A stretch of 64,000 nt of DNA. Origin: Cellulosimicrobium funkei (GTDB lineage Bacteria; Actinomycetota; Actinomycetes; Actinomycetales; Cellulomonadaceae). The notes beneath the pieces are model-generated. The model worked only from the letters and a program-made list of their open reading frames with translations. It did not search any database and was not told where the DNA came from. The DNA lies in the NCBI RefSeq assembly GCF_004519295.1, contig NZ_SOZH01000007.1:265055-329054 (forward strand). Direction: 5' to 3'. Positions 8,423 through 17,169 of the stretch are shown piece after piece (the stretch's first letter is position 1; each line of letters starts with the position of its first letter). The position numbers were made by a program, and so were the translations under genes.

Positions 8423-10189
8423 TCAGGCCCGGAGCCAGACGGCGGTGTCGGTGGGCAGGCGCGCCGCGCCCGGCGCGTCGCTCGCGCGGGGCGCGCTCCC
8501 GGGCGCGTCGCTGCGCAGGAGGACCTCGGCGTCCGCGGGGAGCGGGACGTCGTCGGGCCCGAGGTTGACGACGCACGCGACCGCGCGTCCGTCGCCGTCG
8601 CGGGGGGCCTCGCGGACGAAGGCGAGCACGTCGTCGCCGAGCACGACCCCGCCGAGCGAGTCGAGCCAGCGGAACCCGCCGGCCCGGAGCGCGGGCTCGG
8701 CCCGGCGGGTCGCGAGGACGCGCCGGTAGAGCGTGAGCACCGAGGTCTCGTCGCCGGTCTGCGCCTCGACGGAGAGCTCGCCCCAGCCGTGCGGCTGGGG
8801 CAGCCAGGGCGGCGCCCCGCCGTCGGGCCCGAAGCCGTGGCTCGTGCCGCCACGCGTCCACGGGAGCGGGACGCGGCAGCCGTCGCGGCCCGGGTCGACG
8901 CCGCCGGACCGCGCGTGCATCGGGTCCTGGATCGCGTCGAGCGGGAGGTCCTCCACCTCGGGCAGCCCGAGCTCGTCGCCCTGGTAGAGGTACAGCGAGC
9001 CGGGCAGCGCGGCGGAGAGCAGCGCGGCCGCGCGGGCCCGACGCCGCCCGGTCGCGAGGTCCGTCGGCGTGCCGAACCGCTTGGTGGCGAACGCGAACGA
9101 GCTGTCCTCGCGCCCGTAGCGCGTCACGGGTCGGGTCACGTCGTGGTTGGACAGGACCCAGGTCGCGGGGGCGGCGACCGGCGCGTGCGCGTCGAGCGTG
9201 GTCTGGACCGACTCGCGCAGCGCCTTCGCGTCCCACGGGCGGGCCATGAAGTCGAAGTTGAACGCCGTGTGCATCTCGTCCGGGCGCAGGTACCGGGCGA
9301 ACCGCTCCCGGTCCGCGAGCCAGACCTCGCCCACGAGCACGCGCGGCTCGTCGTACGCGTCGGCGACAGCGCGCCACCCGCGGTAGATGTCGTGGAGCTC
9401 GTCGCGGTCGACGTGCGGGTGCTCGCCCGGGCCGGGGTGGTCCGGGACCTCGGGCAGCGCCGGGTCCTTGACGAGCTGCGCCGCCGAGTCGATGCGGATG
9501 CCCGCGGCGCCGCGGTCGAACCAGAACCGCAGGATGTCCTCGTGCTCGCGGCGCACGTCGGGGTGGTCCCAGTTGAGGTCGGGCTGCTCGGGCGCGAACA
9601 CGTGGAGGTACCACTCGCCGGGCGTGCCGTCGGGGTTCGTCGTGCGCGTCCACGTGCCGCCCTGGAACTCCGAGACCCAGTGCGTCGGGACCTGCGAGCC
9701 GTCCTCGCCCCGGCCCGGGTGGAACCAGAAGCGCTCGCGCTCGGGCGACCCGGGGCCGGCCGCGAGGGCCGCGCGGAACCACTCGTGCTCGGACGAGACG
9801 TGGTTCGGGACGACGTCGACGATCGTGCGGATGCCGAGCGCGCGGGCCTCGGCGATGAGCTGCTCGGCCTCGGCGAGCGTGCCGAACTGCGGGTCGATCG
9901 CGCGGTAGTCGGCGACGTCGTAGCCGCCGTCCGCGAGCGGGGACACGTACCAGGGGGTGAACCAGATCGCGTCGACGCCGAGGTCGCGCAGGTAGCCGAG
10001 GCGCTGGCGCACGCCCGCGAGGTCGCCCGTCCCGTCGCCGTTCCCGTCCGCGAAGCTGCGCACGTACACCTGGTAGATCACGGCGCTGCGCCACCAGTCG
10101 GGCGACGAGGCCCCCGGCCGTGCCGCCGCCGCGGGGGCCGCGTCGGGGGTGGGCGCGCCGTCGGCGGCTCGGGGGTGGTTGTTGCTCAC
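8423..10189 (-). CDS. GH13 alpha-glucosidase (oligo-1,6-glucosidase / maltase type)
   Basis: This cytoplasmic enzyme, with no signal peptide, should cut the oligosaccharide taken up by the transporter it is co-transcribed with. The 588-residue protein has the GH13 catalytic triad: nucleophile Asp234 in GIRIDSAA, acid/base Glu288 in VGEVW and transition-state stabiliser Asp350 in LSNHD. DVVPNH at 125-130 is conserved region I. The start is the GTG at 10189, behind AGAGGA. It is the first gene of the operon, 109 bases ahead of the binding protein. Exact linkage specificity cannot be told from the sequence. Confidence 0.92.
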   Translation of the reverse strand: MSNNHPRAADGAPTPDAAPAAAARPGASSPDWWRSAVIYQVYVRSFADGNGDGTGDLAGVRQRLGYLRDLGVDAIWFTPWYVSPLADGGYDVADYRAIDPQFGTLAEAEQLIAEARALGIRTIVDVVPNHVSSEHEWFRAALAAGPGSPERERFWFHPGRGEDGSQVPTHWVSEFQGGTWTRTTNPDGTPGEWYLHVFAPEQPDLNWDHPDVRREHEDILRFWFDRGAAGIRIDSAAQLVKDPALPEVPDHPGPGEHPHVDRDELHDIYRGWRAVADAYDEPRVLVGEVWLADRERFARYLRPDEMHTAFNFDFMARPWDAKALRESVQTTLDAHAPVAAPATWVLSNHDVTRPVTRYGREDSSFAFATKRFGTPTDLATGRRRARAAALLSAALPGSLYLYQGDELGLPEVEDLPLDAIQDPMHARSGGVDPGRDGCRVPLPWTRGGTSHGFGPDGGAPPWLPQPHGWGELSVEAQTGDETSVLTLYRRVLATRRAEPALRAGGFRWLDSLGGVVLGDDVLAFVREAPRDGDGRAVACVVNLGPDDVPLPADAEVLLRSDAPGSAPRASDAPGAARLPTDTAVWLRA

Positions 10190-10326
10190 CGCGTCCTCTT
10201 CCGTGAGTGCGTGGCCGGGTGGTCGGGGTGGTCGCCCCGTCAGGTCGGCGCACGGCGTTCGATGCCGTCCGGGATGGTCCCGGGACGGCCGTCGTGCACC
10301 GGGTGCCGACCGCGCCGTCGAGCATG

Positions 10327-10355
10327 ACAGTAACTAGTCGACAGCATCCGCGCAA
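10327..10355 (-). promoter_or_regulatory. Promoter of the sugar uptake operon
   Basis: On the minus strand, TTGCGC (10355-10350) and TACTGT (10332-10327) are 17 bases apart. This is the best promoter match in the 327-base gap between the LacI and GH13 genes (10190-10516). Confidence 0.6.
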
Positions 10356-10367
10356 GAACCCGACAGC

Positions 10368-10384
10368 AGCGTTATCGAAACGCT
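10368..10384. promoter_or_regulatory. LacI-type operator candidate
   Basis: AGCGTT (10368-10373) and AACGCT (10379-10384) form a perfect 6-bp dyad with a 5-base centre, ending 12 bases upstream of the -35 box. The size fits a LacI-family operator. The rest of the gap 10190-10516 holds nothing else I can recognise. Confidence 0.5.
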
Positions 10385-10516
10385 ATCTCGGCTCGTTCAG
10401 ACCGCGACGCCCGTCAGCCGGAGACGGGGCGGCTCCCGCCCCAGGGCAGACGACGAGAGCCCCGGTCCGGCGCGCACGAGGCGGCCGGGCCGGGGCCCAG
10501 GAGGAACGGGGTGCGG

Positions 10517-11548
10517 TCAGGCGACCGTCGCGTCACGACCCGTCGTGCGCGCGGCGGCTGTCGAGCCGCGCACGACGAGCTCCGGCTCGAAGAGCAGCTC
10601 GTCGCGGGAGACGTCGGCGCCCGCGATCATGCCGGCGAGCAGGTCGACGGCCGCGCGGCCCATCGGCTCGATCGGCTGGCGCACGGTCGTCAGCGCGGGG
10701 TCCGTCGAGTTCATGAGGTTCGAGTCGTCGTAGCCGACGACGGAGACGTCGGCAGGCACGTCGAGCCCCGCGCGGCGGACGGCGCGGACCGCGCCGAGCG
10801 CGAGGGGGTCGCTCGCGCACACGATCGCCGTCGCGCCGGCCTCGAGGAGCCGGTTCGCGGCGGCCTGACCGCTCTCGAGCGAGTACTGGCTGTGCACGAC
10901 GAGCGCCGGGTCCAGCGCGTGGCCGTGCCGCTCGGCGAAGGCCTGCGCGGCGGCGAGCTTGCGCTCGGACGGTACGTGGTCGGCGGGGCCGAGGAGCAGG
11001 CCGACCCTCTCGTGGCCGAGGGACAGCACGTGGCCGAGCGCCTGGTTCATGGCGACGAGGTCGTCGCACGAGACGCGCGGGAAGTCGAGGTCCTCGACGG
11101 ACGCGTTCATCAGCACGACGGGCAGGCCGAGCTTCTCGAGCCGGCGGAAGTGCGCGTGGTCGGCCTGGCGCTCGGCGTAGAAGCCGCCCGCGAAGATCAC
11201 GCCCGACACGTGCTGCCCCAGGAGCAGGTCGATGTACTCGGCCTCCGTCACGCCGCCCGCCGTGCGCGTGCACAGCACCGGGGTGAACCCCTGCTGCGCG
11301 AGCGCGCCCCCGATGACCTCGGCGAACGCCGGGAAGATGGGGTTGACGAGCTCCGGGAGCACGAGCCCCACGAGGCGGCCGCGCTCCCCGCGCAGCTTGG
11401 TGGGCCGCTCGTAGCCGAGCACGTCGAGCGCCGTGAGAACCGCGTCCCGCGTGGCCTGCGAGACGCCGGGCTTCCCGTTGAGCACGCGGCTCACGGTGGC
11501 CTCGCTGACACCGACCTTGGTGGCGACCTCCGCCAGACGTCTCGACAT
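10517..11548 (-). CDS. LacI-family transcriptional regulator
   Basis: This regulator of 343 residues has an N-terminal LacI helix-turn-helix and hinge (VATKVGVSEATVSRVLNG, then LGYERPTKLRGER), followed by a periplasmic-binding-protein-like sensor domain. It sits immediately upstream of the sugar operon, which it probably represses until a sugar ligand binds. The ATG at 11548 has no Shine-Dalgarno, but TATAGT at 11556-11561 lies 7 bases away, so the message is probably leaderless. A second dyad (11571-11583) in its own promoter suggests autoregulation and possible control of the divergent GH20 operon. Confidence 0.92.
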   Translation of the reverse strand: MSRRLAEVATKVGVSEATVSRVLNGKPGVSQATRDAVLTALDVLGYERPTKLRGERGRLVGLVLPELVNPIFPAFAEVIGGALAQQGFTPVLCTRTAGGVTEAEYIDLLLGQHVSGVIFAGGFYAERQADHAHFRRLEKLGLPVVLMNASVEDLDFPRVSCDDLVAMNQALGHVLSLGHERVGLLLGPADHVPSERKLAAAQAFAERHGHALDPALVVHSQYSLESGQAAANRLLEAGATAIVCASDPLALGAVRAVRRAGLDVPADVSVVGYDDSNLMNSTDPALTTVRQPIEPMGRAAVDLLAGMIAGADVSRDELLFEPELVVRGSTAAARTTGRDATVA

Positions 11549-11555
11549 GCCGTCG

Positions 11556-11583
11556 ACTATACGTCCGGCTGCAAGCGGCTTGC
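11556..11583. promoter_or_regulatory. lacI-type gene promoter with operator dyad
   Basis: The minus-strand -10 TATAGT (11561-11556) lies 7 bases before the regulator's ATG. GCAAGC (11571-11576) and GCTTGC (11578-11583) form a perfect dyad around one base just upstream, a typical operator for this family. Its half-site differs from the one at 10368. Confidence 0.55.
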
Positions 11584-11668
11584 GTGATCCTCCCTGCGGT
11601 CAACGCACGTTTGCGGCAGCGCCGCCCGTCCGTCCACAGCCTGGTAGGACCACACGGCGCGGGCCCGA

Positions 11669-11674
11669 TAGGCT
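11669..11674 (+). promoter_or_regulatory. Leaderless -10 of the GH20 operon
   Basis: TAGGCT is followed by exactly 6 bases and the GTG at 11681. There is no ribosome binding site, which supports leaderless translation. Confidence 0.6.
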
Positions 11675-11680
11675 CGTTCG

Positions 11681-13528
11681 GTGTCCTTCCAAAAGGTGCC
11701 CACCTCGTCCACGGCGGACCCCGCCGGGATCCTCCCCGCCCCGGTGACGCTCGAGCCCGGCGCCGGGACGACCGTCGTCGCGGACGGGACGTCCGTCGTC
11801 GCGGACCCCGCCCTGCGCCCCGCGGCGCGCTGGTGGCGGCGCGTCACCGAGGACGCGTTCGGCCTCGACCTCGTGCCCGCCCCGGCGGGCACCGCGCCGG
11901 CCGACGGCACCCCGCCCGTGGTCTTCGCGGTCGACGACGACCTCCCGCCGTCGGGCTACCGCCTCGTCGTCGGCGACGACGGCGTCCGGGTCGGTGCGGC
12001 CGACCTCGACGGCGCGCACGCCGCGGCCCAGACCCTGCGCCAGCTCGCCGGCCCCGCCGCGTTCCGCCGCGCCCCCACCGTGACGGGCGCGGCCCAGACC
12101 CTGCGCCAGCTCGCCGGCCCCGCCGCGTTCCGCCGCGCCCCCACCGTGACGGGCGCGGGCGGTCGCGCGACGCTCGCGCTCCCCCACGTCGCGGTCACCG
12201 ACCACCCGCGGTTCGCTTGGCGTGGGGTGCTGCTCGACGTCGCGCGCCACTTCCTGCCGAAGGCCGACGTCCTGCGGTTCGTCGACCTCGCCGCCGCGCA
12301 CCGGCTCAACGTGCTCCAGCTCCACCTCACGGACGACCAGGGGTGGCGCGTCGAGATCGCGCGCTACCCCCGGCTCACCGAGGTGGGCGCGTGGCGGCGC
12401 GAGTCCGGGCTCGGCACCTGGCGCGCCGGCGTCGCCGACGGCCGTCCGCACGGCGGCTTCTACACGCAGGACGACCTGCGCGAGATCGTCGCGCACGCGC
12501 GCGAGCGCGGCGTCACCGTGGTCCCGGAGATCGACGCGCCGGGGCACGTGGAGGCCGCCGTCGCCGCGTACCCGGAGCTCGGCACGCGCAAGCGGCCGCA
12601 CGAGGTCCGCACCACGTGGGGCGTGAGCACCGAGGTGCTCGACCCGTCGGAGGAGTCGCTGACCTTCTTCCGGCACGTGCTCGACGAGGTGCTGGAGATC
12701 TTCGACGCGCCGTTCGTCGCGATCGGCGGCGACGAGGTGCCCACGACGCTGTGGCGCGAGAACCCCGCGATCGTCGCGCGCGCGCAGGCGCTCGGGCTCG
12801 ACGACGTCGGCGGGCTGCACGGCTGGTTCCTCGCGCGGCTCGCCGAGCACGTCGCGTCCCGCGGTCGGCGGGCGGTCGTGTGGGACGAGGCGTTCGGCCC
12901 CGCGCTCCCGCGCGACGTCGTCGTGACGTCGTGGCGCGGCTGGGCCGTGGGCGCGGACGCGCTCGCGGCGGGCCACGACGTCGTCATGGCGCCCGAGCAG
13001 GTCGTGTACCTCGACCACCGCGGCGGCGACACCCCGGACGAGCCCGTGCCGGTCGGTTTCCTCACCACGCTCGACGACGTGTACGCGTTCGAGCCCCTGC
13101 CGGCCGAGCTCGCGGGTGCCGCGGACGGCACGGCGGCCGGTCCCGCCACCGCTCCCGCGCCGGGCGCGCTGCTCGGCGGGCAGGCGGAGCTCTGGTCCGA
13201 GCACCTCGAGTCCGCGCGCCGCGTCGACTACGCCGCGTTCCCGCGCCTCGCGGCGTTCGCCGAGGTCATGTGGTCGCCCGAGGCCGACCGCTCCCCCGGG
13301 TCCCCCGCGGCGCGCGCGTTCCACGAGCGCCTCGTCACGCACCACCTGCCGCGCCTCGACGCGGCCGGCGTGGAGTACCGGCCGCTCGACGGGCCGCACC
13401 CGTGGCAGACCCGGCCCGGGGTCGCGGGCTGGCCGCGCGACCGCGCCGAGGAGCTCGCCGCGGGTGGCCTGCGCGGCGTCGGCGGCTGGGTCGAAGGTCG
13501 CGACGAGGACGCGGGCGGCCCGGCATGA
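11681..13528 (+). CDS. GH20 beta-N-acetylhexosaminidase with internal 66-bp duplication
   Basis: This enzyme removes terminal GlcNAc (or GalNAc) from chitin-like or peptidoglycan fragments. The 615-residue protein has a GH20b N-terminal domain (about 15-170) and a catalytic barrel with RGVLLDVARHF, LHLTDDQGWR and the catalytic Asp351-Glu352 pair in GGDEVP; substrate-assisted catalysis is family knowledge. No signal peptide is seen, so it acts inside the cell. Codons 115-136 are repeated exactly as codons 137-158, adding 22 residues just before the barrel. It is first in an operon; its stop overlaps the next start (ATGA). Confidence 0.92.
   Translation: MSFQKVPTSSTADPAGILPAPVTLEPGAGTTVVADGTSVVADPALRPAARWWRRVTEDAFGLDLVPAPAGTAPADGTPPVVFAVDDDLPPSGYRLVVGDDGVRVGAADLDGAHAAAQTLRQLAGPAAFRRAPTVTGAAQTLRQLAGPAAFRRAPTVTGAGGRATLALPHVAVTDHPRFAWRGVLLDVARHFLPKADVLRFVDLAAAHRLNVLQLHLTDDQGWRVEIARYPRLTEVGAWRRESGLGTWRAGVADGRPHGGFYTQDDLREIVAHARERGVTVVPEIDAPGHVEAAVAAYPELGTRKRPHEVRTTWGVSTEVLDPSEESLTFFRHVLDEVLEIFDAPFVAIGGDEVPTTLWRENPAIVARAQALGLDDVGGLHGWFLARLAEHVASRGRRAVVWDEAFGPALPRDVVVTSWRGWAVGADALAAGHDVVMAPEQVVYLDHRGGDTPDEPVPVGFLTTLDDVYAFEPLPAELAGAADGTAAGPATAPAPGALLGGQAELWSEHLESARRVDYAAFPRLAAFAEVMWSPEADRSPGSPAARAFHERLVTHHLPRLDAAGVEYRPLDGPHPWQTRPGVAGWPRDRAEELAAGGLRGVGGWVEGRDEDAGGPA
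12023..12154 (+). repeat. Exact in-frame 66-bp tandem duplication
   Basis: Bases 12023-12088 are repeated without change at 12089-12154, and the identity runs one base before and four bases beyond. It duplicates a 22-residue helix-forming segment (AAQTLRQLAGPAAFRRAPTV and following) of the GH20b domain. The lack of any mismatch means it is recent or an assembly artefact. Confidence 0.95.
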
Positions 13529-15177
13529 GCGCCCTCGTGGTGCGCGGGGCGCGCCTCGTCGTGCCCGACGGCGGCCCCTCCGCCCCCGTCGACGTCACCG
13601 TGCGCGCGGGCCGGGTCGAGGGTGTCGCGCCCGCGGCCGGGACCGCTCCGGCGGACGCCGACGTGCTGGACGCGGACGGCCGCCTCCTGCTGCCCGGGTT
13701 CGTCGACGCGCACGTGCACGGGGAGGCCGCCGTGCTCGACGACGACGTGCAGCTCGCGATGCTGCGCCAGGGCGTGACGAGCGTCGTCGTCGGGCAGGAC
13801 GGGGTGTCCTACGCACCCTCGCCGCGCCCGGGCGCCGACGGCGGGCCCGCGGCGTCGGGCCTGCACGACGCCGCCGCGTGGGCGAGCGGGTACTTCGCGG
13901 CGATCAACGGCGAGCACCCGACGTTCCGGGGCGGGTCCGTCGCCGACCTCCTCGCCACGTACGACGGCACGACCCGCGTCAACGTGGGCTACCTCGCCCC
14001 GCACGGCACGATCCGCTACGCGGTGCTCGGCGCCGCCGCGCGCCCCGCGACGCCCGCCGAGACGGACCGGATGCTCGCGCTGCTCGCCTCGGCGCTCGAC
14101 GACGGCGCGCTCGGCCTGTCGACCGGCCTGGAGTACGTCCCCGCGACGTACGCCGACGAGGCCGAGCTCGTCGCGCTCGCGCGCGTGCTCGCGGCCCGCG
14201 GCGTGCCGCACGTGTCGCACATGCGCGGCTACGAGGACCGGGCCGGCCCGGCGTTCGCGGAGCTCGTGCGCGTCGCACGCGCGTCCGGGGTCGCGACCCA
14301 CGTCTCGCACTACCACGGCCCGGCCGCGGAGCTGCTGGGGTACGTCGACGACGCGCACGCCGCGGGCCTGGACGTCACGTTCGACTCGTACCCGTACCTG
14401 CGCGGCTGCTCGATCCTGTCGATGGTGTCGCTGCCGACGTGGCTCCCCATCGCGGACGTCGACGCGACCGTCGCGGCGCTCGCCGACCCTGCGGTGCTCG
14501 AGCGCCTGCACCGCGAGCACTTCCCGCACCTGGCCGACCTGTGGCCGCGCGTGACGATGGCGGCGGTCCCGACCGGCCCCGCCGCCGGGGCCGCGCCGGG
14601 CTCGGTCGAGGACCTGTCGTGGACCGAGGGCATGACGTTGCCCGACGTCGCCGCGCGCCTGGGGCTGTCCCCCGCCGAGACCGCGGTGCGGCTGCTCGTC
14701 GCGACGCGGCTGCGCGCGTCGTGCGTCTTCGCCCAGCCGCCCACGAACTCCCCGGAGTCCGTCCGCGCCCTGCTGCGCCACCGGGCGCACGTCGGCGGGT
14801 CCGACGCGATCTACGCGCCGGTCGGGGGCGGCGGCCGCCCCCACCCGCGTGGCTGGGGCGCGTTCGCGCGCTTCCTCGCCGAGCACGTGCGTACGCTCGG
14901 GGACTGGACGTGGCACGACGCCGTCACGCACCTGTCCGCGCGGCCCGCCGCGCGCTTCGGGCTCGCCGGGCGCGGCGCGGTCGTCCCGGGGGCGGTCGCG
15001 GACCTCGCGCTCGTCGACCCCGACCGCGTGCGCGACGAGGCGACGTACGAGGACCCGCGCCGCCCGGCGTCGGGCGTGGACGACGTGCTCGTCGCGGGCG
15101 TGCGCGTCCTGCGCGACGGCGCGCTCACCGACGCGCTCCCGGGCCGCCCGCTGCGCCCGGGCGCCCCGGCGGCGTGA
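13525..15177 (+). CDS. N-acyl-D-amino-acid deacylase-like amidohydrolase
   Basis: This 550-residue protein of the D-aminoacylase branch of the amidohydrolase superfamily should hydrolyse N-acyl-D-amino acids. Metal-site landmarks are HVH at 63-65, His232 in VSHMRGYE, His262 in VSHYHG and Asp427 in GGSDAIYAP. Where classical D-aminoacylases have a metal-binding Cys in GNCG, this protein has GQDG (Asp92), so metal use may differ. The start ATG overlaps the GH20 stop. The gene is followed closely by a D-serine dehydratase-like enzyme and RidA, which supports a D-amino-acid role. The exact acyl group and amino acid are unknown. Confidence 0.85.
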   Translation: MSALVVRGARLVVPDGGPSAPVDVTVRAGRVEGVAPAAGTAPADADVLDADGRLLLPGFVDAHVHGEAAVLDDDVQLAMLRQGVTSVVVGQDGVSYAPSPRPGADGGPAASGLHDAAAWASGYFAAINGEHPTFRGGSVADLLATYDGTTRVNVGYLAPHGTIRYAVLGAAARPATPAETDRMLALLASALDDGALGLSTGLEYVPATYADEAELVALARVLAARGVPHVSHMRGYEDRAGPAFAELVRVARASGVATHVSHYHGPAAELLGYVDDAHAAGLDVTFDSYPYLRGCSILSMVSLPTWLPIADVDATVAALADPAVLERLHREHFPHLADLWPRVTMAAVPTGPAAGAAPGSVEDLSWTEGMTLPDVAARLGLSPAETAVRLLVATRLRASCVFAQPPTNSPESVRALLRHRAHVGGSDAIYAPVGGGGRPHPRGWGAFARFLAEHVRTLGDWTWHDAVTHLSARPAARFGLAGRGAVVPGAVADLALVDPDRVRDEATYEDPRRPASGVDDVLVAGVRVLRDGALTDALPGRPLRPGAPAA

Positions 15178-15227
15178 GCCTCCCCCCTGCACCCGTCCAC
15201 GAGAGCCCCGTCCCCGAGGAGGACCCC

Positions 15228-16604
15228 ATGACCGGCACGACGCACGACGCCGCGCGGCCCGCACCCGACCGCCCCTGGGCGCGCGACGTCGTCGGGCCCC
15301 GGACCAAGGGCCTGCGGCTCCCGGCCGGGACCACCGTCGCGGACGTGCTCGCGGGCTCGCCGCGCGTCACCGACGCCGCGTTCTCCTGGCCGCTGCTCAC
15401 GCTCGACGACGCGGCGCTCGACCACAACGTCGGCACCGTCGCGCGCGTGTGCGCCGAGCGCGGGGTCGAGCACGCGCCGCACGTGAAGACGACGATGTCG
15501 CGCGCGCTTTACGCGCGCCAGGCCGCGGCCGGGGCGTGGGGCGCGACGGTCGCGACGCCGTCCCAGCTGCGCACGGTGCGCGACTGGGGCGTGCCGCGCG
15601 TGCTGCTCGCCAACGAGCTGCTCGACCCGCGCGAGATCGCGTGGCTGCGCGACGACCTGGCGCGCGCCGAGGCCGCGGGCGGCGACGACGAGGTGTGGCT
15701 GTGCGTCGACTCGCCGCACGGGGTCGACCTGCTCGCCCGCGGGTTCGCCGACGCCCCGGCCGGCGTCCGCGCGCGCCTCGGCGTGCTCGTCGAGCTCGGC
15801 GTCCCCGGCGGGCGCACCGGCGTCCGCAGCACCGCCGCGGCGCTCGACCTCGCGCGCGCGGTCCGCGCGTCGGGCCTGCGCCTGCTCGGCGCGACGGGGT
15901 ACGAGGGCTCGGTCGCGGGCGGCACGACCGACGACGAGCTCGCCGCCGTCGGCGCCTGGTGCGACGGGCTGCGCGCGCTCGGCGCCGCGTTCGTGCGCGA
16001 AGGTCTCGCGGGCGTCGCCGAGCCGCTCGTGCTGTCGGCGGGCGGCAGCTCGTTCCTCGACGTCGTGCTCGCCGGGCTGCCCGGCCCCGTCCCCGGCGCG
16101 GACGGGCGCGAGGTCGAGGTCCGCGTCGTCGTGCGCTCGGGCGCGTACGTGACGCACGACCACGGCTTCTACTCGCGCACCGACCCGTGGAGCCGCATCC
16201 CCGGCGCGGAGCCGCTGCGCGCCGCCGCGACCGTCTGGGGCCAGGTGCTCTCCGTCCCGGAGCCCGGGCTCGCGGTCTGCGGCATCGGGCGCCGCGACGT
16301 CTCGTTCGACATCGACCTGCCCGTCGCGCTCTGGCTGCGCTCGCAGTCCGAGGACGGCTGGCTCGCCCCCCGCGAGCTCGCCGGCACCCGTGTCACCGCG
16401 CTCAACGACCAGCACCTCTACCTCGCGCTGGACGCGGACGAGGCCGGCGCCGGGCAGGTCGGCGGCCCCGCCACCGCCCAGGTCCGCCCGGGCGACGTCG
16501 TCGGCTTCGGCATCTCCCACCCCTGCACGACGTTCGACCGGTGGCGCGTCGCCGCCGTCGTGCGGGGCGACGAGGTCGTGGACCTCGCGACGATCGACCT
16601 CTGA
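15228..16604 (+). CDS. D-serine dehydratase / D-threonine aldolase-like PLP enzyme
   Basis: This 458-residue protein belongs to the fold-III (alanine-racemase-like barrel) PLP family that includes eukaryotic-type D-serine dehydratase and D-threonine aldolase. The PLP lysine is Lys87 in HVKTTM. The C-terminal GISHPCTTFDRW gives the His431-x-Cys433 zinc motif typical of the family. It would turn D-Ser into pyruvate and ammonia through 2-aminoacrylate, or split D-Thr. The ATG at 15228 follows GAGGAGGA. It lies between a D-aminoacylase-like gene and ridA, which favours the dehydratase reaction, because RidA clears 2-aminoacrylate. Confidence 0.85.
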   Translation: MTGTTHDAARPAPDRPWARDVVGPRTKGLRLPAGTTVADVLAGSPRVTDAAFSWPLLTLDDAALDHNVGTVARVCAERGVEHAPHVKTTMSRALYARQAAAGAWGATVATPSQLRTVRDWGVPRVLLANELLDPREIAWLRDDLARAEAAGGDDEVWLCVDSPHGVDLLARGFADAPAGVRARLGVLVELGVPGGRTGVRSTAAALDLARAVRASGLRLLGATGYEGSVAGGTTDDELAAVGAWCDGLRALGAAFVREGLAGVAEPLVLSAGGSSFLDVVLAGLPGPVPGADGREVEVRVVVRSGAYVTHDHGFYSRTDPWSRIPGAEPLRAAATVWGQVLSVPEPGLAVCGIGRRDVSFDIDLPVALWLRSQSEDGWLAPRELAGTRVTALNDQHLYLALDADEAGAGQVGGPATAQVRPGDVVGFGISHPCTTFDRWRVAAVVRGDEVVDLATIDL

Positions 16605-16662
16605 CCCAGCGCTGACCCACCCCGAACCCGCACGACACCCGGACACCCCGAGAGGACCCCGC

Positions 16663-17070
16663 ATGACCACCGAGAAGACCGCGATCTCCACCCCCGACGC
16701 CCCCGCCCCCGCGCACACGTTCCACCAGGGCGTGCGCAAGGGACCGTTCGTCCAGGTCTCGGGCCAGGGGCCCGTCGACCCGGCGACGAACGAGTACCTC
16801 TACCCCGGCGACGTCGCCGCGCAGACCACGCGCACGCTCGAGAACGTGCGCGCGATCGTCGAGGCGTCCGGCGCCACGTTCGACGACGTCGTCATGCTCC
16901 GCGTGTACCTCACGAAGCGCGAGGACTTCCCGATCATGAACGACGCCTACGGCGCGTTCGTCGCGCAGCACACCACGAAGGGCGTGCTCCCCAGCCGCAC
17001 CACGGTGTTCACGGGTCTGCCGCGCGAGGAGATGCTCGTCGAGATCGACGCGTTCGCGATCACCGACTGA
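16663..17070 (+). CDS. RidA family enamine/imine deaminase
   Basis: This 135-residue protein (YjgF/YER057c/UK114 family) would hydrolyse reactive enamines such as 2-aminoacrylate to keto acids. It has the family core SGQGPVDPATNE, the Arg in LPSRTTV that binds the substrate carboxylate, and the C-terminal EIDAFA. The ATG at 16663 follows AGAGGA. It is last in the GH20-deacylase-dehydratase operon, and the hairpin at 17106-17144 ends that operon. Confidence 0.9.
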   Translation: MTTEKTAISTPDAPAPAHTFHQGVRKGPFVQVSGQGPVDPATNEYLYPGDVAAQTTRTLENVRAIVEASGATFDDVVMLRVYLTKREDFPIMNDAYGAFVAQHTTKGVLPSRTTVFTGLPREEMLVEIDAFAITD

Positions 17071-17105
17071 CGCGCCACGCGGCCCGACGCCGCCTCGCCG
17101 CGCAC

Positions 17106-17150
17106 CGCGCCGGGTCCCCGCGCCGCCGCGTGGGACCCGGCGCGTAGCGT
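17106..17150 (+). terminator. Operon terminator followed by promoter -10
   Basis: CGCGCCGGGTCCC (17106-17118) pairs perfectly with 17132-17144 around a 13-base loop. TAGCGT at 17145-17150 immediately follows and is a likely -10 for the ATPase gene at 17170. Confidence 0.65.
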
Positions 17151-17169
17151 GCCGGGCGGGAGGTGACCG

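Noticed and set aside
11584..15177. 1197-codon frame joined through GH20 into the deacylase
   Set aside because: Only the part from 13525 has real protein sequence. The first part is a shifted reading of the GH20 gene, which has its own start and motifs.
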